From contig JAFAQJ010000324.1 of the NCBI GenBank assembly GCA_019246455.1, positions 1 to 6,244 on the forward strand: a stretch of DNA of 6,244 nucleotides. Direction: 5' to 3'. The translations under genes were made by a program, and so were the position numbers. Shown here piece by piece: positions 1-6,244 of the stretch. Within the stretch, counting starts at the first letter, position 1. Each line of letters starts with the position of its first letter. The DNA comes from Pseudolabrys sp. (GTDB taxonomy: Bacteria; Pseudomonadota; Alphaproteobacteria; Rhizobiales; Xanthobacteraceae). Below the pieces are notes generated by a model. That model had not been told where the DNA came from. It worked only from the letters and a program-made list of their open reading frames with translations, and ran no database searches.

Positions 1-1685
1 CCGACAGCTACGATCTGCGCGTCTGCTCGCAGAGCGCCGGCACGGTGCGCAACCAGACCGCCCCCATTCTCGGCGTCACGCCGGACAAGCTGCGCGTGAT
101 CACGGAGGACGTCGGCGGCGCGTTTGGGATGAAAACACCGACTTATCCGGAATATCCGGCACTTTTGGTCGCTGCCAAGAAGCTGGACCGGCCTGTCGCC
201 TGGATGTCGACGCGCTCCGAAGCCTTCATGACCGATACACCGGGCCGCGATGCCTGGACCGAGACTGAGCTGGCTCTCGACGACAAGGGCAAATTCCTCG
301 CGCTGCGCATGCGCCATATCACAGGCCAGGGCGCCTACATCACGCCGGCCGGCGTCGGCATCAACACCAACAATGTCGTGCGCTGCCTGCCAGGCATGTA
401 TCACATCCCGAAGATCGACTTCTCCTCACGCTGCGTCTTCACCAATACCGCGCCGATGGGTCCCTATCGCGGCGCCGGGCGACCGGAGGCGAATTACGCG
501 CTCGATCGCGTGGTCGAGGAAGCCGCGCGTGTTACCGGAATCGATACTGCTCGGCTGCGCAAGAAGAACCTTATTCCGAAATCGGCAATGCCGTACAAGA
601 CGGCCGTCACCACGACCTACGATTCCGGCGACTTCCCCGGCGCCTTCGCCAAGGCGATGGAGCTGTCCGAATACGACAGCTTCAACAAGCGCAAGCGCGA
701 ATCGGCCAAGCGCAAGAAACTGCGCGGCATCGGCATTTCCTGCATGCTCGAACACGCCGGTGCGCTGCCGACCGAAGGGGCGGGCCTGAGCTTCCCCGGT
801 GGCGACAAACTGGTCATGGCGCTCAACGTGCAGTCGACCGGCCAGTCGCACGCCACCGTGTTCGGCCGCGTGCTGGCGGAAAAGCTCGGCATCGATCGTA
901 GCCACATCGTGCACAAGCACGGCGACTCGGCGTTGGAGATTCCCGGCTTCGCCTCAGTCGGCTCGCGCTCGGCGATGGCGGCAGGCCACGCCATCGTGCA
1001 CACCGCCGACGTGATGCTGGCGAAGGGCAAGAAAGCCGCCGCAGCGCTGCTCGAAGCGTCGGAAGGCGACATCCAATATGCCAACGGACATTTCACGGTG
1101 GTCGGTACCGATCGCAAGATTTCATTGTTCGAGACCGCGGAGAAGGTGAAAGAGCTGGTGAAAAAGGGCCAGCTCGCCGAGAGGCTCGATAGCAAGGAAA
1201 AGACCGACACACCGCTGACGTTCCCGAATGGCGTGCACATCGCCGAGGTCGAGATCGATCCGGACACCGGCAGGCTCGATCTGGTGCGCTACACCGCCGT
1301 CGACGATTGCGGCAATATGCTCAACCCGATGGTCGTCGAAGGCCAGGTGCAAGGTTCGCTGGCGAACGGCCTCGGCCAGGCATTGACCGAACAGGTCGTC
1401 TATGACGCGGGCGGACAGCTTATCACGGGCTCTTTCATGGACTATGGCGCTCCGCGCGCCCGTCACATGGCGATCGAGCTGCGCGAGGCGATCCATGCCG
1501 TGCCCGCGACCACCAATCCACTGGGCGTGAAGGGCACCGGCGAAGCCGGCACGACCGCGGCAATCGCGGCGGTGATGAACGCGGTATCGAACGCGATTCC
1601 GAACGGCGCCGCCGACCACATGGATATGCCGGCAACGCCGTGGAAAGTCTGGCAGGCCTGCCAGAACGCCGGGGCAACGAAATAA
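1..1685 (+). CDS. Xanthine dehydrogenase / CoxL-family molybdopterin-binding large subunit (5'-truncated by window edge)
   Basis: This is the large, molybdenum-cofactor-binding subunit of a molybdenum hydroxylase, which normally works with an FAD subunit and a 2Fe-2S subunit. The reading frame is open from position 3 to the TAA at 1683-1685. The GTG at 45 lies inside conserved sequence and is not the start, so roughly 200 N-terminal residues are missing (family about 750-800; 560 visible). Visible motifs are EDVGGAFGMK (105-134), the active-site loop GPYRGAGRPE (459-488), STGQSHATVFGRVLAEKLG (near 834-890), VDDCGNMLNPMVVEGQVQG (near 1299-1357) and GVKGTGEAGT (from about 1527), whose Glu at 1542-1544 matches the catalytic base of the family. 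The YRGAGR loop is the 'form II' CoxL-like type, not the AYRCSFR loop of true aerobic CO dehydrogenase, so CO oxidation is not indicated. The substrate is unknown (an aldehyde or N-heterocycle is possible). Partner subunits are not in the window. It is the last gene of its unit, followed at once by a hairpin terminator. Confidence 0.93.
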   Translation, partial: DSYDLRVCSQSAGTVRNQTAPILGVTPDKLRVITEDVGGAFGMKTPTYPEYPALLVAAKKLDRPVAWMSTRSEAFMTDTPGRDAWTETELALDDKGKFLALRMRHITGQGAYITPAGVGINTNNVVRCLPGMYHIPKIDFSSRCVFTNTAPMGPYRGAGRPEANYALDRVVEEAARVTGIDTARLRKKNLIPKSAMPYKTAVTTTYDSGDFPGAFAKAMELSEYDSFNKRKRESAKRKKLRGIGISCMLEHAGALPTEGAGLSFPGGDKLVMALNVQSTGQSHATVFGRVLAEKLGIDRSHIVHKHGDSALEIPGFASVGSRSAMAAGHAIVHTADVMLAKGKKAAAALLEASEGDIQYANGHFTVVGTDRKISLFETAEKVKELVKKGQLAERLDSKEKTDTPLTFPNGVHIAEVEIDPDTGRLDLVRYTAVDDCGNMLNPMVVEGQVQGSLANGLGQALTEQVVYDAGGQLITGSFMDYGAPRARHMAIELREAIHAVPATTNPLGVKGTGEAGTTAAIAAVMNAVSNAIPNGAADHMDMPATPWKVWQACQNAGATK

Positions 1686-1711
1686 AAACGGCCGGGCGAA
1701 CCCGGCCGTTT
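1686..1711. terminator. Bidirectional intrinsic terminator between convergent genes
   Basis: There is a perfect 11-bp inverted repeat, AAACGGCCGGG (1686-1696) and CCCGGCCGTTT (1701-1711), around a CGAA loop. It begins one base after the stop codon of the molybdenum hydroxylase gene and lies 21 nt past the stop of the convergent aldehyde dehydrogenase gene. On the minus strand the stem runs into TTTTTATTT (complement of 1681-1689), a good U-tract. On the plus strand the stem ends in TTT, followed by a weaker pyrimidine run (CTTCTCGTCTGTTT). It therefore probably ends transcription in both directions, more strongly for the minus-strand operon. Confidence 0.85.
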
Positions 1712-1732
1712 CTTCTCGTCTGTTTGAGCGGC

Positions 1733-3160
1733 TTACGCCTGCGAAATGAACTTCACGTTCATGTAGGCCTCGAGGCCTTCGATGCTGCCTTCGGAGCCGT
1801 AACCGGACTCCTTGACGCCCCCGAACGGCGTCTCGGGCGTCGACACCGCGACCGAATTGACGCCCACCATGCCAGACTGGATTGCATCGCCGATCGCCTG
1901 CGCCGTCGCGCTCGATGACGTGAACGCATAGGCCGCCAGGCCGTATTCGAGCGAGTTGGCACGTTCGACGACTTCATCGAAGGTCTTGAACGGCACGATC
2001 GGCGCGATCGGTCCGAACGGCTCCTGCGTCATGATCTTGCTGTCGTCCGGAATGTCGGTGATCACCGTCGGCTGGAAGAAATAGCCCTGGTTGCCGTGCC
2101 GGTTGCCGCCGGTTTGGATTTTGCCGCCGCGAGACTTGGCGTCGTTGACGATCGATTCCATCGCATCGAGCCGGCGCGGATTGGCGAGCGGGCCCATCGT
2201 CGTACCCTTTTCAAGTCCGTCCCCGAGCTTGATGTTCTTGGCGTATTCGACGAAGCGCGCGACAAACTTGTTGTACGACGGCTCCTGCACGTAGAAGCGG
2301 GTCGGCGAAATGCAGACCTGCCCGGCGTTGCGATATTTGAACGCCGCAATGGTGTCGGCCGCTTTTTCCGGGTCGGCGTCACCGAACACGACGACCGGCG
2401 AGTGTCCGCCGAGTTCCATCGTCGCCTTCTTCATGCCCTTGGCAGCAAGGCCGGCAAGCAGCTTGCCGACTGGAATCGAGCCGGTGAACGAGATTTTCTT
2501 GACGATGTCGGAAGCAATGAGATGCTCCGACACTTCAGCCGGCACACCAAACACCAGATTGACGACGCCTTGCGGCACGCCGGCGTCCGCGAAACATTTG
2601 ACGAGCTCGACGCAACCGCCGGGCGTTTCTTCCGACGCCTTGATGAGGATCGAGCACCCCGCCGCGAGCGCGCCGGCGATCTTGCGCACCGGCGTCAGCG
2701 TTGGAAAATTCCACGGCGTGAACGCGGCGACGACGCCGATCGGCTCTTGCGTCACAATCTGGCGTACGCCCTTCTGGCGACCGGGAACGATGCGGCCATA
2801 AGTCCGACGGCCTTCCTCGGCATACCAATCGATGATATCGGCCGACGTCATCACTTCGGCTTTCGACTCGGCGAAAATCTTGCCCTGTTCCTGCGTCTGC
2901 ACTTTGGCGATGTGCTCAGCGCGTTCGCGCAGCAGATCGGCGGCCTTGCGCATGAGCTTGGCGCGGTCGTAGGCGGACGTCGCCTTCCAGACCTTGAATC
3001 CCTTTTCAGCGGCGGCGAGCGCGGCGTCGAGATCGGCCTTGCTGGCGTGCGGCAGGCGCGCCAGCACCTTGCCGGTCGCGGGATTGACGACGTCCTCGCC
3101 CTTGCGGCCTTCGCCGTTGAGCCACTGTCCGTCGATGAAAAGCTTGAGATCGGTATACAT
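1733..3160 (-). CDS. NAD(P)-dependent aldehyde dehydrogenase, succinate-semialdehyde dehydrogenase-like
   Basis: This soluble enzyme should oxidise an aldehyde or semialdehyde to the carboxylate with NAD(P)+. At 475 residues it is full length for the ALDH superfamily. Using the ATG at 3160 as residue 1, visible motifs are TPWNFP with oxyanion-hole Asn151, ILIKASEE with cofactor-contacting Lys174, SFTGS (about 224-228) of the nucleotide-binding fold, MELGGHSP with general base Glu249, NAGQVC with nucleophile Cys283, and EPFGP near 380. All key residues are present, so it should be active. The overall pattern is of the GabD/succinate-semialdehyde dehydrogenase group, but substrate specificity within that group cannot be read by eye, and glutarate, malonate or longer semialdehydes remain possible. 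A TTG at 3166 would add two residues, but GGAG at 3170-3173 sits 9 nt from the ATG and only 3 nt from the TTG, so I chose the ATG. It is the last gene of the minus-strand block, 97 nt after the SDR gene, and ends near the bidirectional terminator. Confidence 0.93.
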   Translation of the reverse strand: MYTDLKLFIDGQWLNGEGRKGEDVVNPATGKVLARLPHASKADLDAALAAAEKGFKVWKATSAYDRAKLMRKAADLLRERAEHIAKVQTQEQGKIFAESKAEVMTSADIIDWYAEEGRRTYGRIVPGRQKGVRQIVTQEPIGVVAAFTPWNFPTLTPVRKIAGALAAGCSILIKASEETPGGCVELVKCFADAGVPQGVVNLVFGVPAEVSEHLIASDIVKKISFTGSIPVGKLLAGLAAKGMKKATMELGGHSPVVVFGDADPEKAADTIAAFKYRNAGQVCISPTRFYVQEPSYNKFVARFVEYAKNIKLGDGLEKGTTMGPLANPRRLDAMESIVNDAKSRGGKIQTGGNRHGNQGYFFQPTVITDIPDDSKIMTQEPFGPIAPIVPFKTFDEVVERANSLEYGLAAYAFTSSSATAQAIGDAIQSGMVGVNSVAVSTPETPFGGVKESGYGSEGSIEGLEAYMNVKFISQA

Positions 3161-3169
3161 AGGCAATCA

Positions 3170-3173
3170 CTCC
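3170..3173 (-). promoter_or_regulatory. Ribosome binding site of the aldehyde dehydrogenase gene
   Basis: On the minus strand GGAG lies 9 nt before the ATG at 3160. It favours that ATG over the upstream in-frame TTG at 3166, which would be only 3 nt away. Confidence 0.6.
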
Positions 3174-3205
3174 GTCACTGCCGACACTGTCCGGTCGGTG
3201 GATTA

Positions 3206-3245
3206 GCACTTTCGCGGTCGATGGGCCACTGCCGGGGGAAAGTGC
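3206..3245. repeat. Inverted repeat in the SDR-aldehyde dehydrogenase gap
   Basis: Perfect 8-bp arms GCACTTTC (3206-3213) and GAAAGTGC (3238-3245) flank a 24-nt spacer. The repeat sits in the only sizeable gap of the minus-strand block (3161-3257). It could form a hairpin in the mRNA between the SDR and aldehyde dehydrogenase reading frames (stability or processing element), or be a binding site. No U-tract follows on either strand, so it does not look like an intrinsic terminator. I see no convincing -35/-10 pair in this gap. Confidence 0.4.
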
Positions 3246-3257
3246 AGATCGCCGAAC

Positions 3258-4010
3258 TCACGCGCCGAGATAGGCGCCGCCATTGACGTGGATCGCCTGC
3301 CCGGTGACGAACCGCGCGCCGGGGCCGCACAAGTAACGCACCGCAGCCGCCACATCTTCGGGCTTGCCGCGCTCGCCGGTGATGGTGCCATGCGTCAGAT
3401 GATGCGCCGGCGTCGCCGCATCCTTGGCGCGCTGTGTTCCGATCGCACCGGGCACCACACAGTTGACAGTGATCTTGTCGGCGGCCAGATCATGCGCCAG
3501 CCCGCGGGTGAACCCGACGATGCCGAGTTTCGCGGTCGTGACGTGAGCGCGCCCCGCCGAGCCGAGATACGCGCTCATGCCGCCGATGTTAATGATCGAG
3601 CCGCCACCCGCCGCGCGGATCGCCGGCAAGCATGCCTTGACGCAATGGAACGCGCCGTCGAGCGTGACATCCATGATCCGGCGCCAATCCGCGTAGGTCA
3701 TCGCGTCGATCGATTTCTCGTCGCGCAGGGCGGCGTTATTGACCAGAAAGTCGATGCGACCGAAATGTGCCTTCGCGGCATCGGCCATCGCATGCACCGA
3801 TTTCGCTTCGCTGACATCCGCCAAAACGGCGAGCGCCTTGCCACCGGATTTTGCGATTGCGGACACGACGCCGTCGGCTTCCGCCTTGTTGGAGCGCACA
3901 ACAACGGCGACTGCGGTACCGGCGGCGGCCAGATCGAGCGCGATGGCGCGGCCGATATTGCGCCCTGCACCGGTGACGATGGCGACCTTGCCTTCAAGTT
4001 CTTTCGCCAT
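3258..4010 (-). CDS. SDR-fold protein with a non-canonical catalytic tetrad
   Basis: This 250-residue protein has the length and layout of a classical FabG-like short-chain dehydrogenase/reductase. The Rossmann half is well kept: TGAGRNIG (residues 13-20), a basic/polar stretch VRSN after the second strand (38-41) that suggests NADP(H), LADV with Asp65, and VNNAA (90-94). The C-terminal family signature VTGQAIHVNGGAYL (235-248) is also present. The active site is unusual. Alignment to E. coli FabG around INIGGMSAYLG...RAHVTTAK is gap-free and places Gly144 at the catalytic Ser, Val157 at the catalytic Tyr and Lys161 at the Lys; the tetrad Asn becomes Thr116. His156 is next to the lost Tyr. 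From memory, other alphaproteobacterial SDRs share the RAHV..AK pattern, so this is probably a subfamily trait and not decay. The ATG at 4010 is 2 nt after the upstream stop codon, with GGGG at 4017-4020 as a weak ribosome binding site, so translation is likely coupled. Substrate and reaction are unknown. Confidence 0.9.
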   Translation of the reverse strand: MAKELEGKVAIVTGAGRNIGRAIALDLAAAGTAVAVVVRSNKAEADGVVSAIAKSGGKALAVLADVSEAKSVHAMADAAKAHFGRIDFLVNNAALRDEKSIDAMTYADWRRIMDVTLDGAFHCVKACLPAIRAAGGGSIINIGGMSAYLGSAGRAHVTTAKLGIVGFTRGLAHDLAADKITVNCVVPGAIGTQRAKDAATPAHHLTHGTITGERGKPEDVAAAVRYLCGPGARFVTGQAIHVNGGAYLGA

Positions 4011-4012
4011 GC

Positions 4013-5386
4013 CTAGCCCCGTAGCGCGCCCAATTCGATCTTGCCGTCAAACAGCCGGCCGAGCAACGTAAGCGCCGCTTTGCCCTTGACATCGCTCCAG
4101 CCGCCGTGCCGCGCGTTCAACGCAAATTTATCCTCGATATCCTTGCGGCTGAGCGGCTCGTTGGCGCCACCGCGAAAATGCGGCTGGCGCACCTCGACGA
4201 CGCTACCGTCCTTCAACGTGACGCGAATGTGTCCGGTGAACGCGTTCGGGTACGGGTTATTCGGATCGATCACGTATTTGACCTTGCTCGACACGGCGAG
4301 CACGTCGGGATCGCGGACAGCCTTCTCGGTAAAGTGCTCGAATCCGACATCGCCGCGCACGAATCCTGTAGCGACAACATACGGGATCGAGAATTTCGCC
4401 ATGTAGCCGTTCTTCGGCCGCTGCTTGTCGGCGAGCGGCTCCCACAGCCGATGCACGATGCCTTCGGCGGTCTCGCACAGCATCTCCTTGATGTCGTCCG
4501 TCTTGATGCCCCGTGCGCGCAGCATCTTGGCGCAGTCGATGAACGGATGCGCCATCGTCCCGCATGGATAAGGCTTGAACGCCAACGTCTCGGTCACCCA
4601 GCTTTCGCCGAAGCCTCCGGTCAATGCCTCGTAATTGCCTCTGGTCGAGTGTGCGAAGCCGTGAAACAGCCCGTGCACGCCCTCGAACACCGTGCGCGGG
4701 CCAAGGAAGCCTTCGCGTCCCATTAGAGCAGCGCGCAGGCCCGATTGCGCGGCCCAGCCGGCATGCATGCGTTTGGTCCAACTTCCTTCCGCCAGATATT
4801 CGATGATGCCGGACGCCATGCTCGCGGCGATACCGAGTGCATCAACCAATTGCTTTTCATTAAGGCCGAGCGCCGCGCCGACCCCGGCCGCAGCCCCCAC
4901 GGCGCCGAACACGGCGGTCGGATGAAAACCGGCTTTGTGCACGGCCTTCGGGATTACCGTACTCAACCGGCACGTCACTTCGCAGCCAACCGCGATACCG
5001 AGCAATGCCGCCTGGCCGTCGCAGCCGTGGCGCTCGCAGGCGGCCAGCACTGCCGGCACGATCACGGCGCCGGCGTGGATCGGCCCGCCCTCGAACGTGT
5101 CATCGAAGTCCTCGCCATGGACCGCCGTGCCGTTGATCAACGCCGCGGCGGCTGCACCCAACGTCCGCGAATGGCCGATGGCCGTGCACGACCCGTCATC
5201 ATCACAGGCATTGAGGGTGCTTTTGACGTAATCCTCGTTGCGCGCAGCAACCGCCAACCCGACGACATCGACCAGCAAATCCTCGCATTTGCGGCGCAAA
5301 GCCGGCGGCAACGCACCCGGCTTGAGCGGCGCGATCTTGCGCGCAAGCTGCTGCGCGACCGAAACGTCGGGAAGCTTGGCGTCCAT
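4013..5386 (-). CDS. MmgE/PrpD family protein (2-methylcitrate dehydratase-like)
   Basis: This family includes 2-methylcitrate dehydratase (PrpD) and cis-aconitate decarboxylase (ACOD1/IRG1), which act on small di- and tricarboxylic acids. The 457 residues are full length (family about 450-500). Visible motifs are NGTAVHGEDFDDTF (85-98), GFHPTAVFGAVGAAA (153-167), KRMHAGWAAQSG (205-216), KPYPCGTMAHPFIDC (271-285) and AKFSIPYVVA (330-339). Compared from memory with ACOD1, Asp93, Thr97, His104, Lys205, His280 and Tyr336 occupy the reported active-site positions, so it is probably a working enzyme, but dehydratase, decarboxylase and isomerase activities cannot be told apart. The start is the ATG at 5386, 5 nt after the permease stop. 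The frame stays open upstream to about 5659, but that stretch overlaps the permease gene and does not resemble this family. It is 2 nt from the downstream SDR gene, so the two are almost certainly co-translated. Confidence 0.92.
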   Translation of the reverse strand: MDAKLPDVSVAQQLARKIAPLKPGALPPALRRKCEDLLVDVVGLAVAARNEDYVKSTLNACDDDGSCTAIGHSRTLGAAAAALINGTAVHGEDFDDTFEGGPIHAGAVIVPAVLAACERHGCDGQAALLGIAVGCEVTCRLSTVIPKAVHKAGFHPTAVFGAVGAAAGVGAALGLNEKQLVDALGIAASMASGIIEYLAEGSWTKRMHAGWAAQSGLRAALMGREGFLGPRTVFEGVHGLFHGFAHSTRGNYEALTGGFGESWVTETLAFKPYPCGTMAHPFIDCAKMLRARGIKTDDIKEMLCETAEGIVHRLWEPLADKQRPKNGYMAKFSIPYVVATGFVRGDVGFEHFTEKAVRDPDVLAVSSKVKYVIDPNNPYPNAFTGHIRVTLKDGSVVEVRQPHFRGGANEPLSRKDIEDKFALNARHGGWSDVKGKAALTLLGRLFDGKIELGALRG

Positions 5387-5391
5387 AATGA

Positions 5392-6244
5392 TTAAGTCCG
5401 GAACCGCGTGTTGCCGAAACCAGGAATGCGGTTGATGGCAATGACGACAGCGAAAGTGATGATCAGCATCGCGAGCCCAATGACGGCGATCGCGCCCAGG
5501 TCGCCACTCTCGTTGAGATCGTAGATCAGCACCGAAAGCACCTTGGTTTCCGACGTGAACAGGATGATCGCGGCCGACAATTCGCGCATCACACCGACGA
5601 AGATGAAGCACCAGGTCGCAATGACGCCGGTACGCAGGAGCGGCGCGGTAATTTCCCACAATGAGCGCAGCCGTGTCGCGCCCAAAATTCGGCTAGCGTC
5701 TTCGAGCTCGGGATGGATGGTGCGGAATGCGGCCTGTAATTGCTGATACGCCGAGGGCAGTGCGATCGTCACGAACGCGATCAGCAGAATCCATAAGGTG
5801 CCGTAGAGAATAAAGGGCGGCCGCGTGTAGCTGAGAAACAGGCCGACGCCGAGCACGATGCCCGGAATGGCGATCGGCGCCGTGGCGAGGAAGCCGAGCG
5901 CGCGCCACCCGGTGACGGCTTTGCGCGCGGTGACGTAGGCGACCACCACCGCGATCACGGTGCCAATGGTCGCCGTCAGGCCGCCGAGAATGATGGTGTT
6001 TTTCAACGTAAGTTGTACCGCCGACAGCTCATACATCACGAAATGAATATTCTGCAGCGTGAAGTTCGAAAACGTCAGCGGCGTCGTGGCGATTGGCGAA
6101 AACGCCGCATTGAGCAGCGCGCCATAGGGTAGAAACACCGGGTTGAGCAGGACGACCAGGCAAATGCCGAGCGCAGGCCAACGCCAGCGGCCAAGAGGGA
6201 TGACGCGGGGCGCTCCGTATTTGCCGCCAACGATCGAATAACCG
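5392..6244 (-). CDS. ABC transporter permease, iron/AfuB-like two-domain type (5'-truncated by window edge)
   Basis: This is an inner-membrane permease of a binding-protein-dependent ABC importer. The frame is open to the window edge: 283 codons are visible, ending at TAA 5392-5394. The GTG at 6138 is internal, because in-frame sequence upstream (GKYGAPRVIPLGRWRWPALG) matches the linker between the two permease domains of AfuB/FbpB-like proteins, so this is probably the C-terminal half of a protein of about 550-580 residues. Hydrophobic segments lie near visible residues 22-46, 82-106, 115-139, 146-168, 205-229 and 248-271. The cytoplasmic EAA loop that docks on the ATPase is at 5635-5703 (EDASRILGA...ITAPLL, with the conserved Gly). 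Proteins of this type are often labelled Fe3+ transporters but also carry thiamine, phosphonates, sugar phosphates or other organic anions. The enzymes downstream favour an organic acid here, which is an inference. The ATPase and binding protein are expected beyond the right edge. Confidence 0.88.
   Translation of the reverse strand, partial: GYSIVGGKYGAPRVIPLGRWRWPALGICLVVLLNPVFLPYGALLNAAFSPIATTPLTFSNFTLQNIHFVMYELSAVQLTLKNTIILGGLTATIGTVIAVVVAYVTARKAVTGWRALGFLATAPIAIPGIVLGVGLFLSYTRPPFILYGTLWILLIAFVTIALPSAYQQLQAAFRTIHPELEDASRILGATRLRSLWEITAPLLRTGVIATWCFIFVGVMRELSAAIILFTSETKVLSVLIYDLNESGDLGAIAVIGLAMLIITFAVVIAINRIPGFGNTRFRT

Noticed and set aside
45..47. GTG as a start codon for the molybdenum hydroxylase gene
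   Set aside because: The frame stays open to the window edge, and the upstream residues (SYDLRVCSQSAG) continue the conserved domain.
617..1267. Minus-strand open frame opposite the molybdenum hydroxylase gene
   Set aside because: It lies wholly inside the conserved coding region on the other strand, has a Ser/Ala-rich sequence with no motif, and is a shadow frame of GC-rich codon bias.
3164..3166. TTG as the start of the aldehyde dehydrogenase gene
   Set aside because: The GGAG ribosome binding site would be only 3 nt away, and the ATG two codons later has 9-nt spacing.
3206..3245. Inverted repeat as an intrinsic terminator of the SDR transcript
   Set aside because: The loop is 24 nt and no T-tract follows on either strand.
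2096..3286. Long plus-strand open frame (396 residues) opposite the aldehyde dehydrogenase gene
   Set aside because: It is antisense to a well-conserved gene. Its Arg/Asp/His-rich low-complexity composition is typical of GC-rich shadow frames, and no family motif is visible.
3288..4016. Plus-strand open frame (242 residues) opposite the SDR gene
   Set aside because: It covers the conserved SDR gene almost exactly on the opposite strand, is rich in Arg/Asp/Gly and shows no family motif.
5387..5659. In-frame upstream extension of the MmgE/PrpD frame, which would give a 548-residue protein
   Set aside because: It overlaps the conserved C-terminal part of the permease gene, the extra residues do not resemble the MmgE/PrpD family, and the ATG at 5386 gives the normal family length.
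6136..6138. GTG as a start codon for the permease gene
   Set aside because: The frame stays open to the window edge, the upstream residues match the AfuB-type interdomain linker, and starting here would cut a membrane segment.

Overview
The window is GC-rich (roughly 60-65% by eye) and tightly packed, with strong G/C preference at third codon positions. The protein sequences resemble those of Alphaproteobacteria, most likely Rhizobiales (Bradyrhizobium/Xanthobacteraceae-like). That placement rests on composition and remembered family resemblance, not on a search. I see no RNA gene, insertion sequence, phage gene, CRISPR array or origin. The content is metabolic.

Layout. Positions 1-1685 (+ strand) hold the C-terminal two thirds or more of a molybdopterin-binding large subunit of the xanthine dehydrogenase / CO dehydrogenase (CoxL) family. 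Its 5' part lies outside the window. A perfect 11-bp hairpin at 1686-1711 separates it from a convergent block of four minus-strand genes. In transcription order, right to left, these are: the C-terminal part of a binding-protein-dependent ABC transporter permease of the iron/AfuB-like two-domain type (5392-6244, cut by the window edge); an MmgE/PrpD family protein (4013-5386); an SDR-fold protein (3258-4010); and an NAD(P)-dependent aldehyde dehydrogenase of the succinate-semialdehyde dehydrogenase type (1733-3160). Gaps between the minus-strand genes are 5, 2 and 97 nt, so the first three are almost certainly co-transcribed and the fourth probably is.

How the genes may work together. A permease, a carboxylic-acid dehydratase/decarboxylase-fold enzyme, an SDR and a semialdehyde-type dehydrogenase in one operon suggest uptake and breakdown of a small carboxylic acid. 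The substrate cannot be read from the sequence. The convergent molybdenum hydroxylase may belong to a separate unit; the shared terminator does not imply shared function.

The most unusual observation is in the SDR. The cofactor-binding half looks intact, but three of the four residues of the classical Asn-Ser-Tyr-Lys catalytic tetrad are replaced (Thr116, Gly144, Val157) and only Lys161 remains, with a His at 156 beside the missing Tyr. This implies either a different chemistry, probably shared by a subfamily, or a non-reductase role. The other genes look like ordinary members of their families, and I do not see a clearly new defence, mobile or RNA-based system.
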